From: Bacteroidota bacterium
GTDB taxonomy: Bacteria; Bacteroidota; Bacteroidia; Cytophagales; Cyclobacteriaceae
Assembly (NCBI GenBank): GCA_022571715.1
Contig: JACZXH010000015.1
Coordinates: 1 to 54,174, forward strand
DNA length: 54,174 nt
Reading direction: 5' to 3'
The notes beneath the pieces are model-generated. The model searched no databases. It saw nothing but the letters and a program-made list of their open reading frames with translations, and was not told where the DNA came from. Position 1 is the first letter of the stretch. Each line of letters opens with the position of its first letter. A program made the translations under genes and the position numbers. Of the stretch, positions 1 to 8,650 are shown piece by piece.

Positions 1-2
1 AT

Positions 3-329
3 CCGATTAAATTCTTTATCAAAGATTATCTTGAAGCTGACAAACCGATATTTACAGATGATATAACTGGTGATCAGGAAGAAACACAGGAGGATTCGGA
101 ATCGGTAAAAAAAATCAAAAAAATCCTAGAAGAGTATGTAAAGCCTGCTGTTGAACAAGATGGTGGGGCCATCATATTTGATTCCTTCGAAAAAGGTATT
201 GTTAAGCTCCAGCTCCAGGGTTCATGCAGCGGCTGTCCTTCATCAATGCTTACACTTAAATCGGGAATTGAGAATCTTTTGAAGAGTATGATGCCCGAAG
301 TAGAGGCAGTGGAGGCTGAAGGTGTTTAG
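3..329 (+). CDS. NifU-like Fe-S scaffold protein, C-terminal part (5' end outside window)
   Basis: The reading frame is already open at the left edge and ends at TAG 327-329, leaving 108 visible codons. The last ~75 residues form a NifU C-terminal domain: a helix (KKIKKILEEYVKPAVEQDGG), then a strand region and the cluster-binding CxxC in GSCSGCPSSMLTLKSGIE. In this family the two cysteines bind a transient 4Fe-4S cluster that is passed to apo-proteins. The upstream visible part (IKFFIKDYLEADKPIF, then an acidic linker) looks like the end of the Nfu N-terminal domain found in NfuA/NFU1-type carriers. The true start and full length cannot be seen. Alternatives within the NifU/Nfu group cannot be separated from this fragment. 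Confidence 0.9.
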   Translation, partial: PIKFFIKDYLEADKPIFTDDITGDQEETQEDSESVKKIKKILEEYVKPAVEQDGGAIIFDSFEKGIVKLQLQGSCSGCPSSMLTLKSGIENLLKSMMPEVEAVEAEGV

Positions 330-549
330 CGTTTATATGGCAACAGACTTACTACCCAGCCATCTAGGTACCTGACAGGGTAGTTATTCCTACTATCCAG
401 TAATAGAACATTGTAAAATATTCAATGGCTATAGCGTTAGTCCAACCCGCTGTATAACTGTTGCCTTTGTGCTTTTCTCAGGCTTTTTGAGGCTAAACCT
501 GACGTTATTAATACAGATAATAGTATATAAAAGAATGACAGATCGGATT

Positions 550-1000
550 TTATTTTTTAATAACTTCAATAACTTCAATAAAATTTCCTTCTGGGTCTCT
601 GATAATAAGCTTATCATTTTTCTTCGCTACCTTAATATTCTTACCGGTTAAATATGACTTATATGTTAAGATATCAGCCACCTCCAGTATGAGAACTATT
701 TGCGGATGTTCTCCATATATGGCAGAATTTTCGTCCAGTTCTTTTTTTTAATGAACCATAAAAGCAAAACTTCCATCCTTATGTTTGAGTGGCATAGCAT
801 CCGGAAGATAATTTCTTGACCATTCTTCGAACCCAAGAATATTTTCATAATAGTCCAGGGCCTTTGTCATTTCATTGATTACCATACCTGAATTGTATAC
901 TCTTAGTCCTGTAAAAAACGGAACTTCTCTGATCTGCACCTCAATCAAGTGTAATATGTTTCCGGAAGGATCCTCTATGGGAACCCTACAAGGTCTTGTT
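550..1000 (-). pseudogene. Decayed VOC (glyoxalase/dioxygenase-fold) gene: 5' end missing, internal stop
   Basis: On the minus strand one frame encodes the end of a VOC repeat (VPIEDPSGNILHLIEVQ), then a further VOC repeat (GLRVYNSGMVINEMTKALDYYENILGFEEW). It meets an in-frame TAA at 748-750 and continues in the same frame as KKELDENSAIYGEHPQIV to a normal VOC ending, DPEGNFIEVIEVIKK, before TAA at 550-552. No plausible start exists: the frame enters from inside the 3' end of the EamA gene, with only a TTG at 1003-1005. The first VOC repeat is lost at that junction. The remnant is therefore a two-domain VOC gene truncated by a deletion and then interrupted by a nonsense change. Readthrough is possible but has no support here. 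Confidence 0.8.
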
Positions 1001-1876
1001 GGCAATGTATACTCCGGCCAGTATCAGACCCATTCCCATTAGCTGACTTATTACTATCTTTTCACCATCAATAATTCCCCAGCCGACCGCTACAACCGGT
1101 ATCATGTATGTTACGCTGCTTGCAAATACCGGACTTTTTATCTGCACAAGCTTGTTAAACATTACCAGTGCCACCGCAGTTCCAAGTACACCCAGGAGCA
1201 CAATAGCACCCAACGAAGTCATTGCCTGATAACCAGTTCCAATCATGCTTATAAAATCAGTTGAAGCCAGCAAGTATAATATTGCAATGGGGCCTGTCAT
1301 AACCAGGGAAACACTTGTAATTGTAATTGCATCTAATTCTGAAAGCTTGAATTTGATTAAGTTCAGGATTAAACCATAACAAACCGTGGCTGCAATTACA
1401 AACAACCCATACAGATTTACATTATCCAATCCTTCCTTACCAGCAATTACCAAAACAGCCGTACCAGCAAATCCTAAAAATAAACCGATTGCAATTCTGA
1501 GGGATATCTTTTGATAAAAAAATAGTGTCCCAAGCAAAATTACCCAGAAAGGTGTAATCGCATTCAGAACACCGGCAATAGCGCTGTCGATACGGGTTTG
1601 GGCCACGGCAAATAAAAAGGCCGGAATCAGGCTGCCGGTAATCCCCACGGTAAGAAGCACTATAAAGTGCTTTCTTTTTGCCCGCTTTACTCTTTGTATA
1701 GCAAACGGCAACAAAAATACCGCAGCTGCAATGATCCTAAGTGCACCAACCTGGCCGGCGTCAAAAGCAACAAGACCTTTTTTGATAAGAATGAATGAAC
1801 TGCCCCAAATCAATGATAAGATAAATAACAGCACCCATGCCAGCCGGTTTTGCCGGACATCATTAACCGGAAACAT
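986..1876 (-). CDS. EamA/DMT-family permease
   Basis: This 296-residue protein has about ten hydrophobic segments in two EamA repeats. The first opens with WVLLFILSLIWGSSFILIKKGL and the second with LFVIAATVCYGLILNLIKFK, the usual drug/metabolite transporter layout. Members export amino acids or other small metabolites across the inner membrane; the substrate here is unknown. I chose ATG 1874-1876 as the start, not a TTG 15 bases upstream, because it overlaps the stop of dusB as TAATG, which suggests translational coupling. The 3' end overlaps the VOC remnant. The C-terminus (LILAGVYIANKTL) is a complete family ending, so this gene looks intact. Confidence 0.88.
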   Translation of the reverse strand: MFPVNDVRQNRLAWVLLFILSLIWGSSFILIKKGLVAFDAGQVGALRIIAAAVFLLPFAIQRVKRAKRKHFIVLLTVGITGSLIPAFLFAVAQTRIDSAIAGVLNAITPFWVILLGTLFFYQKISLRIAIGLFLGFAGTAVLVIAGKEGLDNVNLYGLFVIAATVCYGLILNLIKFKLSELDAITITSVSLVMTGPIAILYLLASTDFISMIGTGYQAMTSLGAIVLLGVLGTAVALVMFNKLVQIKSPVFASSVTYMIPVVAVGWGIIDGEKIVISQLMGMGLILAGVYIANKTL

Positions 1877-2874
1877 TAAACAACTAGGCAATGTTCTGTA
1901 TTAAAAACAAAGGCTATTTCATCAAGTGTATCGAATAATTCACCAGGTAAAAGCGATTGAACCAGGCGGGTGCGGTATGGTTTGAATCCAGATAGGCCTC
2001 TGAAATAGTTTGAATAATGGCGTCTCATTTCCAAAATCCCCAAACGTTCTCCTTTCCATTCGATTGACAACTCAAGATGCTTCTTTGTGACACTCACGCG
2101 TTCATGAATGTCTGGCTCATCCAATTTTTCTCCTGTTTCGAAATAATGTTTAATCTGCCTGAATATCCAGGGATTTCCAATCGCAGCCCTGCCGATCATT
2201 ATCCCGTCAACCCCATATTTCTGACGGTATTCAAGGGCTTTTTCGGGAGAAACAATATCACCGTTTCCAAAAATAGGTATATGAATATTCGGATGGTCTT
2301 TCACTTCAGCAATATGATTCCAGTTTGCCTCACCCTTATACATTTGCTTTCTTGTCCGACCATGTATGGTGAGCGCTTTAATACCTACATCCTGAAGCCT
2401 CCTGGCCACTTCAACTATTCTGATGTTTGATTCATCCCATCCAAGCCTGGTTTTTACTGTTACCGGTACAGATACTTGCTTTACAATCTCTTCCGTCATT
2501 TTCTGCATTTTCGGAATATCCAGTAGTATGCCGGCACCGGCACCTTTGCACGCAATTTTTTTTACTGGACAACCATAGTTTATATCAATCAACTCCGGAC
2601 CTGCAGCTTCCGCGATAGCTGCTGCTTTTCGCATAGATTCGATCTTATCTCCAAAAATCTGAACGCCTACTGGCCTTTCATACTCATAAATGTCCAATTT
2701 CTGCACACTTTTTGTAGCGTCGCGGATCAGACCTTCCGCTGAGATAAACTCAGTGAACATCAAATCCGCCCCATTTGTCTTGCATACGGCCCTGAACGGT
2801 GGATCGCTCACATCCTCCATCGGAGCCAGCAACAGAGGAAACTCACATAAATCTATATTCCCTATGCGTACCAT
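1876..2874 (-). CDS. dusB: tRNA-dihydrouridine synthase (DusB type)
   Basis: This 332-residue flavoenzyme reduces specific uridines in the tRNA D-loop to dihydrouridine, using NADPH and FMN. Visible family motifs are the N-terminal LLLAPMEDVSDPPFR FMN-barrel start, the active-site NYGCPVKKI with the catalytic cysteine, GAGAGILLD, VTVKTRLGWD, LTIHGRTRKQMYKGEANW, PIFGNGDI and GVDGIMIGRAAIGNPW. The C-terminal helical tRNA-binding domain is present and the length is normal. The stop overlaps the start of the EamA gene, so the two are probably one minus-strand transcript. In many bacteria dusB sits with fis; here the partner is an unrelated permease. Confidence 0.95.
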   Translation of the reverse strand: MVRIGNIDLCEFPLLLAPMEDVSDPPFRAVCKTNGADLMFTEFISAEGLIRDATKSVQKLDIYEYERPVGVQIFGDKIESMRKAAAIAEAAGPELIDINYGCPVKKIACKGAGAGILLDIPKMQKMTEEIVKQVSVPVTVKTRLGWDESNIRIVEVARRLQDVGIKALTIHGRTRKQMYKGEANWNHIAEVKDHPNIHIPIFGNGDIVSPEKALEYRQKYGVDGIMIGRAAIGNPWIFRQIKHYFETGEKLDEPDIHERVSVTKKHLELSIEWKGERLGILEMRRHYSNYFRGLSGFKPYRTRLVQSLLPGELFDTLDEIAFVFNTEHCLVV

Positions 2875-2965
2875 TATAAATTATAAGATTTAAAAGTTCA
2901 AAGAAAGCCAACAAAAGATCAAAATTCAATTTTTAAATTAAATTTGCCTTTAATCCTATATACAT

Positions 2966-3910
2966 ATGTACTTATCTGAAGACCATTGGCACAAGGTTAG
3001 TCCGCTACAATCATTGCTATTGATTATATTGATCTCATTCACCGGTTTCATGTTTATCGGACCCTTCATTGGATTAATCATTTCCTTGCCTTTTTTTGAA
3101 GGATCAATAGTGGATCTTGCCAAATCGCAGCTTGATCCGATCGGAAACCCCGCCATCAAACTACCTATTCTGATCACCCAGGGTACTGCCACCTTGATCG
3201 GGTTTATTATTATTCCTTATATCTATGGAAAACAAATTCTCAACCTTCACACTTCTCAAATGTTTGGAAACACCATGCCTTCTCCGGTGATTATCCTGCT
3301 TACATTCACCATTGTTGTGGTATTTATGGGTTTCAACAGCATCTTCATTGAGTGGAACGCTAACTTTACACTGCCTGAATCTATGTCAGGTTTCGAAAAC
3401 TGGGCCCGGAATATCGAAGATAAAGCCCGCATATTTACTGAATATATTACAACCTTTGATCATAGTTATGAGCTACTGATAAGCTTGTTGGTTATTGCCG
3501 TTTTGCCAGCAGTAGGTGAAGAACTCGTATTCCGAGGATTTATCCAGAATCATTTGTATGTGCTGACCAAAAATATTCATTTGGCAATATGGATAGCTGC
3601 TGCATTTTTCAGTTTCTTTCATTTTCAGTTTTTCGGGTTTGTGCCAAGATTACTGTTAGGAGCCTTGTTCGGCTATATGTATGTGTTTTCAGGAAAAATC
3701 ATTTTCCCCATGTTGGCACATTTTATCAATAATGGTTTCACATTGATAATGATTTTCTTCTATAACAAAGGAGCATTGGAATTTGATATCGAATCAACGG
3801 ACACGGTGCCACTGAGTGGAGTACTTATTTCGGCTGTTATTTCTGTTGTTCTGTTATATTTGTTTAAAATGTATTTTATAAGGCAGAATCAAAAAGCTGT
3901 TCATGAGTAA
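2966..3910 (+). CDS. CPBP-family (Rce1-like) intramembrane protease
   Basis: This 314-residue polytopic membrane protein has the CPBP/Abi motifs in order: EELVFRGF (the Glu-Glu plus Arg motif, about residues 188-195), FSFFHFQFFGFVPRLLLG (motif 2 His) and MLAHFINN (motif 3 His/Asn). These residues form the glutamate-activated protease centre known in Rce1. About eight hydrophobic stretches surround it, and the N-terminus carries two long helices. The substrate is unknown; bacterial members act in protein processing, bacteriocin immunity or stress. The stop overlaps the DUF2007 gene by 8 bases, so it heads a transcript with that gene and cdsA. A TAAATTTG box at 2939-2946 could be its -7 element, but no clear -33 partner is present. 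Confidence 0.9.
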   Translation: MYLSEDHWHKVSPLQSLLLIILISFTGFMFIGPFIGLIISLPFFEGSIVDLAKSQLDPIGNPAIKLPILITQGTATLIGFIIIPYIYGKQILNLHTSQMFGNTMPSPVIILLTFTIVVVFMGFNSIFIEWNANFTLPESMSGFENWARNIEDKARIFTEYITTFDHSYELLISLLVIAVLPAVGEELVFRGFIQNHLYVLTKNIHLAIWIAAAFFSFFHFQFFGFVPRLLLGALFGYMYVFSGKIIFPMLAHFINNGFTLIMIFFYNKGALEFDIESTDTVPLSGVLISAVISVVLLYLFKMYFIRQNQKAVHE

Positions 3911-4112
3911 CTGGAAAAAAGTTTATAGCAGTGAATTTGGGCATAGAGCAAAAATCGTAAATGATATCCTGGAAGAAGCGGGGCTGAACCCGGTAATGCT
4001 AAATAAAAGGGATAGCAGTTATAATAATTTTGGAAATTATGAAGTAACAGTGAGTTCTGACAATATTATATTGGCTTTGAAAATAATAACTGATGAAATC
4101 GATTTTCGATAA
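3903..4112 (+). CDS. DUF2007-type small protein
   Basis: This soluble protein has 69 residues. The pattern WKKVYSSEFGHRAKIVNDILEEAGLNPVMLNKRDSS, followed by YEVTVSSDNIILALKIITDE, matches the DUF2007 'putative signal-transducing protein' fold: a ferredoxin-like strand-helix-strand that resembles PII-type or ACT units. No catalytic residues are evident. It overlaps the CPBP gene by 8 bases and cdsA by 20 bases, so the three are translationally linked. The function is not established for the family. Its place between a membrane protease and cdsA suggests a regulatory partner of one of them, which is inference only. Confidence 0.8.
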   Translation: MSNWKKVYSSEFGHRAKIVNDILEEAGLNPVMLNKRDSSYNNFGNYEVTVSSDNIILALKIITDEIDFR

Positions 4113-4923
4113 TTTGAGTGACCTGACCCAACGTGCAATCACAGCTGTTTTAGGAGCCATTGTAATTATCGTTGCAATTATATGGAGTGAATGGGGCTAT
4201 TTTTCAATCTTTTTGGGAATATGCATTTTCACGCAACTCGAATTTTATAAACTGCTCAAGCTCGACGAAATGGTACCTCTCAAATTCTGGGGGACACTGA
4301 CGGGTGTTTTTATTTACATCATTATTTTTTTGGAGCAGAAATACGAAATGTCTTCAAAGTATTATTTCCTGCTTCTTCCGGTGATTTATATGGCTTTCCT
4401 GATCAAACTATATAAAAAAACAGATAAAAAGCCATTTACAAATATTGGGTTAACCTTTCTGGGTATCATATATGTGGCATTGCCTTTTGCACTTTTGCAT
4501 TTATCGGCATATCATACCGGCTTTTACACTTATCAGATCATTGTCGGGATAATATTTATTCAATGGGCCAGCGATACGGGAGCTTACTTTGCAGGTATCA
4601 GGTTCGGCAAAAGGAAACTTTTTGAACGGGTGAGTCCTAAAAAATCATGGGAGGGTTTCCTTGGCGGCATGATGCTAGCCCTTCTTATGAGCGTAGGTAT
4701 GTCAATATATTTTGGAACGCTCGAATTTTGGAAATGGATTTCTATTGCTCTCATTGTTGCCGTAGTTGGGACCTACGGGGACCTGCTGGAATCGCTTTTC
4801 AAACGAAGTATGGAAATCAAAGATTCGGGCTCTTCCATACCGGGCCATGGTGGATTTCTCGACCGCTTTGACAGCCTCTTGTTATCACTTCCTTTTATCG
4901 CTGCATTTTTAAAAATATTTTGA
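4093..4923 (+). CDS. cdsA: Phosphatidate cytidylyltransferase (CDP-diacylglycerol synthase)
   Basis: This inner-membrane enzyme joins CTP and phosphatidate to give CDP-diacylglycerol, the precursor of phosphatidylserine, phosphatidylethanolamine and phosphatidylglycerol. The protein has 276 residues and about eight membrane segments. The diagnostic CDP-alcohol signature is intact near the C-terminus: S234-LFKR, then KDSGSSIPGHGGFLDR at about 242-258, including the acidic and His-Gly-Gly residues. The start lies inside the DUF2007 gene (20-base overlap). The next genes are glutamate dehydrogenase and psd, which encodes the last step of phosphatidylethanolamine synthesis; the phosphatidylserine synthase gene itself is not in the window. 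Confidence 0.95.
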   Translation: MKSIFDNLSDLTQRAITAVLGAIVIIVAIIWSEWGYFSIFLGICIFTQLEFYKLLKLDEMVPLKFWGTLTGVFIYIIIFLEQKYEMSSKYYFLLLPVIYMAFLIKLYKKTDKKPFTNIGLTFLGIIYVALPFALLHLSAYHTGFYTYQIIVGIIFIQWASDTGAYFAGIRFGKRKLFERVSPKKSWEGFLGGMMLALLMSVGMSIYFGTLEFWKWISIALIVAVVGTYGDLLESLFKRSMEIKDSGSSIPGHGGFLDRFDSLLLSLPFIAAFLKIF

Positions 4924-4990
4924 TAATAAACATTTTAAAGATTAAAAGAAATTTATCTTTACAATCGTTTTAAATTGTCAAAAAACAGCT

Positions 4991-6265
4991 ATGGGTTATA
5001 TAGAACCGGCCCCAATCGTGGACCATGAAAATCCGTTCGAGTCCATGATGTCCAGGTTTAAAATTGCCTCCGAAATTCTAGGTCTGGACGAAGAAATTTA
5101 TAACGTATTAAAGTCCCCGGCAAAACAAGTAGCTGTTTCCCTGCCCATTACAATGGACGACGAATCCATACGGGTCTTCGAAGGTTTCCGCGTAATACAT
5201 TCAAATATACTTGGACCTTCAAAAGGCGGAATAAGGTACGACCCCGCAGTGAATATTGATGAAATGAAGGCGCTTGCTGCATGGATGACCTGGAAATGTG
5301 CCGTTGTGGATATCCCTTATGGGGGCGCCAAAGGAGGGATTATCTGCAATCCCAGGGAAATGTCAAGTGGGGAAATTGAGCGTTTAACGAGAGCCTATAC
5401 CATGTCAATGTTTGAAATATTCGGTCCTGACAAGGATATTCCAGCACCAGACATGGGTACTGGACCACGGGAAATGGCATGGCTGATGGACCAGTACTCC
5501 AGGGCAGTTGGCCATACCACCATTTCCGTGGTTACTGGAAAACCACTGGTGTTGGGTGGTTCTCTTGGAAGAACAGAAGCCACGGGCCGGGGCGTAATGG
5601 TAACTACCCTGGCGGCAATGGAAAAACTACGGATAAATCCGTATGGGGCTACGTGTGCTGTTCAGGGATTTGGAAATGTAGGTTCTTTTGCAGCTTTGCT
5701 GCTGGAAGAGAGAGGTGTGAAAATAATTGCCATAAGTGACCTGTCAGGAGCCTATTACAATAAAGACGGCCTGGATATTGAAAAAGTCATCGCGTACAGG
5801 GATGCCAACAAAGGAACCCTCGAAGGGTTAGCAGATGCAGAGAAAATTGCCAGAAACGAGTTACTCACACTCGAAGCAGATGTATTGATTCCTGCAGCCA
5901 CTGAAGACGTGATTACCGTTAAAAACGCAGATAAAATAAAAGCAAAGTTGATTGTTGAAGGTGCCAACGGACCTACTTCATATAAAGCCGATTCCATTAT
6001 CCATGATAAGGGTATAGTAGTCATTCCTGATATCCTTGCAAATGCAGGTGGTGTTACGGTTTCCTATTTTGAGTGGGTACAAAACAGACAGGGATATAAA
6101 TGGACACGCGAACGGGTGAACAGACGCTCTGACAGAATCATGAAAGACGCTTTCGAAAAAGTATATGAAACGGCGGTGAAATATAAAGTTTCCTTCAGGA
6201 TTGCCGCTTACATCGTAGCTATTGACAAAGTTGCAAAAACATACAAGTACCGGGGCGGGTATTAA
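4991..6265 (+). CDS. Glutamate dehydrogenase (Glu/Leu/Phe/Val dehydrogenase family)
   Basis: This 424-residue enzyme interconverts glutamate and 2-oxoglutarate plus ammonia. The N-terminal substrate domain holds GPSKGGIRYDP (about 75-85), the catalytic lysine in YGGAKGG (K114) and PAPDMGTG with the catalytic Asp at 154. The Rossmann domain has AVQGFGNVG at about 223-231. The length is that of hexameric catabolic-type GDHs (GudB/RocG-like) rather than the ~450-residue NADP type, so NAD use is likely but not proven. The gap after cdsA is 67 bases, with a TATCTTTA box near 4954 that could be a promoter. The gap to psd is only 17 bases, so the two may be cotranscribed. Confidence 0.93.
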   Translation: MGYIEPAPIVDHENPFESMMSRFKIASEILGLDEEIYNVLKSPAKQVAVSLPITMDDESIRVFEGFRVIHSNILGPSKGGIRYDPAVNIDEMKALAAWMTWKCAVVDIPYGGAKGGIICNPREMSSGEIERLTRAYTMSMFEIFGPDKDIPAPDMGTGPREMAWLMDQYSRAVGHTTISVVTGKPLVLGGSLGRTEATGRGVMVTTLAAMEKLRINPYGATCAVQGFGNVGSFAALLLEERGVKIIAISDLSGAYYNKDGLDIEKVIAYRDANKGTLEGLADAEKIARNELLTLEADVLIPAATEDVITVKNADKIKAKLIVEGANGPTSYKADSIIHDKGIVVIPDILANAGGVTVSYFEWVQNRQGYKWTRERVNRRSDRIMKDAFEKVYETAVKYKVSFRIAAYIVAIDKVAKTYKYRGGY

Positions 6266-6282
6266 ATCATCAGCGAAGTCAT

Positions 6283-6945
6283 ATGACCATACACAAAGAG
6301 GGTAAAAAACCGCTTTTTTATTTACTCATTACGCTATTTCTGATAAATGTAGCTATAAGTTATTTAGTATCTCAGGAAGATATTCTGAATGTGGTTATTG
6401 CCGTAAGCGTTATATTTTATGTACTCGTATTGCAGTTTTTCAGAAGTCCAGATATTGTTACGAAAGAAGATTCAAATCTTGTATATGCCCCTGCAGACGG
6501 AAAAGTGGTTGTGGTTGAAAAAACCCTGGAAAATGAGTATTTTGAAGATGAACGTATACAGGTTTCAATATTTATGTCTCCACTGAATGCGCATGTAAAC
6601 CGTACCCCGGCAGGCGGCATCATTTCGTATTTCAAATATCATCCCGGAAAATACCTGGTTGCCTGGCACCCGAAATCGAGTACCGAAAACGAACGTACCA
6701 CGATGGTGATAAGATTGAAAAATAATGTTGAAATCCTGGTCAGACAGGTAGCAGGGGCTGTTGCACGAAGAATCAAATGGTACGTTCACGAAGGAAATTA
6801 CGTCAGACAAGGGCAGGAATTTGGTTTTATCAAGTTTGGATCAAGGTTAGATGTATATCTGCCCACAGATGCAGAACTGAAGGTGAAGCCTGGTGACAAA
6901 ACAACCGGAGGCAAAACAGTGATTGCAGAACTTAATTCCATATAA
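6283..6945 (+). CDS. psd: Phosphatidylserine decarboxylase, short (PSD-A) type
   Basis: This enzyme makes phosphatidylethanolamine by decarboxylating phosphatidylserine. It is a self-cleaving pyruvoyl enzyme. The 220-residue proprotein has two N-terminal membrane segments (FYLLITLFLINVAISYLV and VVIAVSVIFYVLVLQFF), then YAPADGKVVVVE, SIFMSPLNAHVNRTPAGG and HPKSSTENERTTMVI. The FGSRLDVYLP processing site lies at residues 185-194. Cleavage between G186 and S187 would create the pyruvoyl alpha chain. The short length and absence of the long N-terminal extension mark the archaeal/Bacteroidota PSD-A subtype. It works downstream of cdsA in the same gene neighbourhood. It converges with the methionine sulfoxide reductase gene, with 26 bases between them. 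Confidence 0.94.
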   Translation: MTIHKEGKKPLFYLLITLFLINVAISYLVSQEDILNVVIAVSVIFYVLVLQFFRSPDIVTKEDSNLVYAPADGKVVVVEKTLENEYFEDERIQVSIFMSPLNAHVNRTPAGGIISYFKYHPGKYLVAWHPKSSTENERTTMVIRLKNNVEILVRQVAGAVARRIKWYVHEGNYVRQGQEFGFIKFGSRLDVYLPTDAELKVKPGDKTTGGKTVIAELNSI

Positions 6946-6971
6946 AAGTAAAACAAGTCAGAGCTTTCACA

Positions 6972-7454
6972 TTACAGATATCCCTCTGCTGTTTTTAATA
7001 ATTTCTCAAGCCAGATTTTATCTGTCTGGTCAAAATCATTCAGCATCGTACTGTCAACATCAAGAACATATAAAACCTCTTTACTCCGTATTACCGGTAC
7101 AACAATTTCTGATCTCGACGACGGACTACATGCAATGTGCCCCGGAAATTTATCAACATCAGGCACGATGATCGTTTCTTTCGTTTCCCACACTGTGCCG
7201 CATACGCCACGTCCTCTGGCTATTCTTGTGCAGGCAACAGGTCCCTGAAAAGGCCCTAACACCAACTCATCGCCTGCCACTTTATAAAACCCGACCCAAA
7301 AAAAACCCATTCCGGTTTTAAGGGCTGCCACAAGGTTTGCCTGATTCGCAACAACATCTGGCTCATCACGTATCAGCGCAATGATCTGCGGTAACAGTGA
7401 TTCGTATTTCGACGCCTTGTCTTCAGATTCAGAAACGATTATTTCCTCTTCCAT
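6972..7454 (-). CDS. msrC: Free methionine-(R)-sulfoxide reductase (GAF-domain fRMsr)
   Basis: This 160-residue single-GAF protein reduces free methionine-R-sulfoxide, a repair step after oxidative damage, and is recycled by thioredoxin. The three family cysteines are present: C75 in GPVACTRI, C85 in GRGVCGTVW and C109 in GHIACSPSSRSEIVVP. The WVGFYK core and the DVDS ending of the GAF fold are also clear. Other GAF proteins bind cyclic nucleotides or sense light, but the Cys pattern points to fRMsr. It lies alone on the minus strand, downstream of ribD with an 87-base gap. ATG 7452-7454 is the only sensible start. Confidence 0.9.
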   Translation of the reverse strand: MEEEIIVSESEDKASKYESLLPQIIALIRDEPDVVANQANLVAALKTGMGFFWVGFYKVAGDELVLGPFQGPVACTRIARGRGVCGTVWETKETIIVPDVDKFPGHIACSPSSRSEIVVPVIRSKEVLYVLDVDSTMLNDFDQTDKIWLEKLLKTAEGYL

Positions 7455-7541
7455 TATTCATAAATTAACATATAATAAAGGCTACTTTCATGATACATGC
7501 GCCGCTTGTCCCATAGCTCACCTGCCCGCAAACATAATTAT

Positions 7542-8594
7542 TTATTCACCGGTATTACCGTTTTCTGTAGCATTGAATCTGTAAATGTATAGTTTGTCTT
7601 CTGCAATCATTTCTTGTGATTCCGGATCTTTTATAATTTTCGGCGCTTCAATGCCCTTTTTAAATTTATCAGGCGATACAAAGACCCTTGCTTCATCCCA
7701 TAGGCCTGCTTTAATAAAATTATTCAGGGTTGCCGCGCCTCCCTCCACAATGATACTTCCCAGCCCTTTTTCATTAAGATCATTTAACATCCCCTCCAGA
7801 AAATTGTCTTTATTGATTCTTCTGAAAATCAGATTTCCCTGAATTTGATCTTTAACGTAATTATAAACAATGGTTTCAATCCGTTGGTCAAATATTAGAT
7901 AGCTATTATCGAGTTTCAATCCGGTATCAATCACTATTCGTACCGGATTATTCCCCTCCCAATCCCTGACATTCAGTGTGGGGTTATCGAACTGAACCGT
8001 GCCCCTTCCTACTAATATGGCATCTTCTTCCGCGCGCCATTTATGTACGATTTTGCGCGAAGCGTCCGAACTGATCCATTTCGAATCACGATTTTCCTTC
8101 GCAATAAAACCGTCAGCGGTCTGCGCCCATTTCAGAATGACATACGGCCGCTCTTTTTCCTGATTTGTAAAAAACCGTCGGTTCAGTTCTCGCCCTTCCG
8201 CCCAAAGTATTCCTTCTTTTATCTTAATTTTATGTTTCAGAAGCTGTTGGATTCCACCCCCTGATACACGAGGATTTGGATCCCGGTTACTGATTACAAC
8301 CCGTTTCACTTTATGCTTGGTCAGCATATCTGTACAGGCAGGCGTTTTCCCATGATACGAACATGGCTCAAGGTTGATATATATTGTGCTTCCGTGTAGT
8401 AATGACTTATCTTCAACATTGTTAACAGCATATACTTCTGCATGTGGCCCGCCAAATTTTTTATGCCACCCTTCACCGATAATATTATCCTCATATACAA
8501 TCACACACCCCACCATCGGATTAGGGCTTACATTTCCAAGTCCAAACCTGGCGATGTCAAGCGCACGTTTCATATATTGTTCATCCTTTGACAA
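7542..8594 (-). CDS. ribD: Riboflavin biosynthesis deaminase/reductase RibD
   Basis: This bifunctional enzyme carries out the second and third steps of riboflavin synthesis: deamination of the pyrimidine intermediate, then NADPH reduction of the ribose side chain. The N-terminal zinc deaminase has HAE at 51-53 and PCSYHGKTPAC with the zinc cysteines C78 and C87. The C-terminal reductase (from about residue 150) shows PYVILKWAQTADGFIA, WISSDASRKIVHKWRA, AILVGRGTV and IIVEGGAATLNNFI. The total is 350 residues. The first codon is TTG at 8594. I prefer it over the ATG seven codons later because residues DEQYMKRAL fit the usual deaminase start. It is divergent from prmC across 56 bases. Confidence 0.94.
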   Translation of the reverse strand: MSKDEQYMKRALDIARFGLGNVSPNPMVGCVIVYEDNIIGEGWHKKFGGPHAEVYAVNNVEDKSLLHGSTIYINLEPCSYHGKTPACTDMLTKHKVKRVVISNRDPNPRVSGGGIQQLLKHKIKIKEGILWAEGRELNRRFFTNQEKERPYVILKWAQTADGFIAKENRDSKWISSDASRKIVHKWRAEEDAILVGRGTVQFDNPTLNVRDWEGNNPVRIVIDTGLKLDNSYLIFDQRIETIVYNYVKDQIQGNLIFRRINKDNFLEGMLNDLNEKGLGSIIVEGGAATLNNFIKAGLWDEARVFVSPDKFKKGIEAPKIIKDPESQEMIAEDKLYIYRFNATENGNTGE

Positions 8595-8650
8595 GGTCTT
8601 CGTATTTTAGATGACAAAATAAACGGTTTAAATTATAATAGCCATTAAAA

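Noticed and set aside
429-651. Overlapping short open frames on both strands between the NifU-like and VOC remnants
   Set aside because: The part from 550 on is explained by the C-terminal end of the VOC remnant; the rest has no features of a gene.
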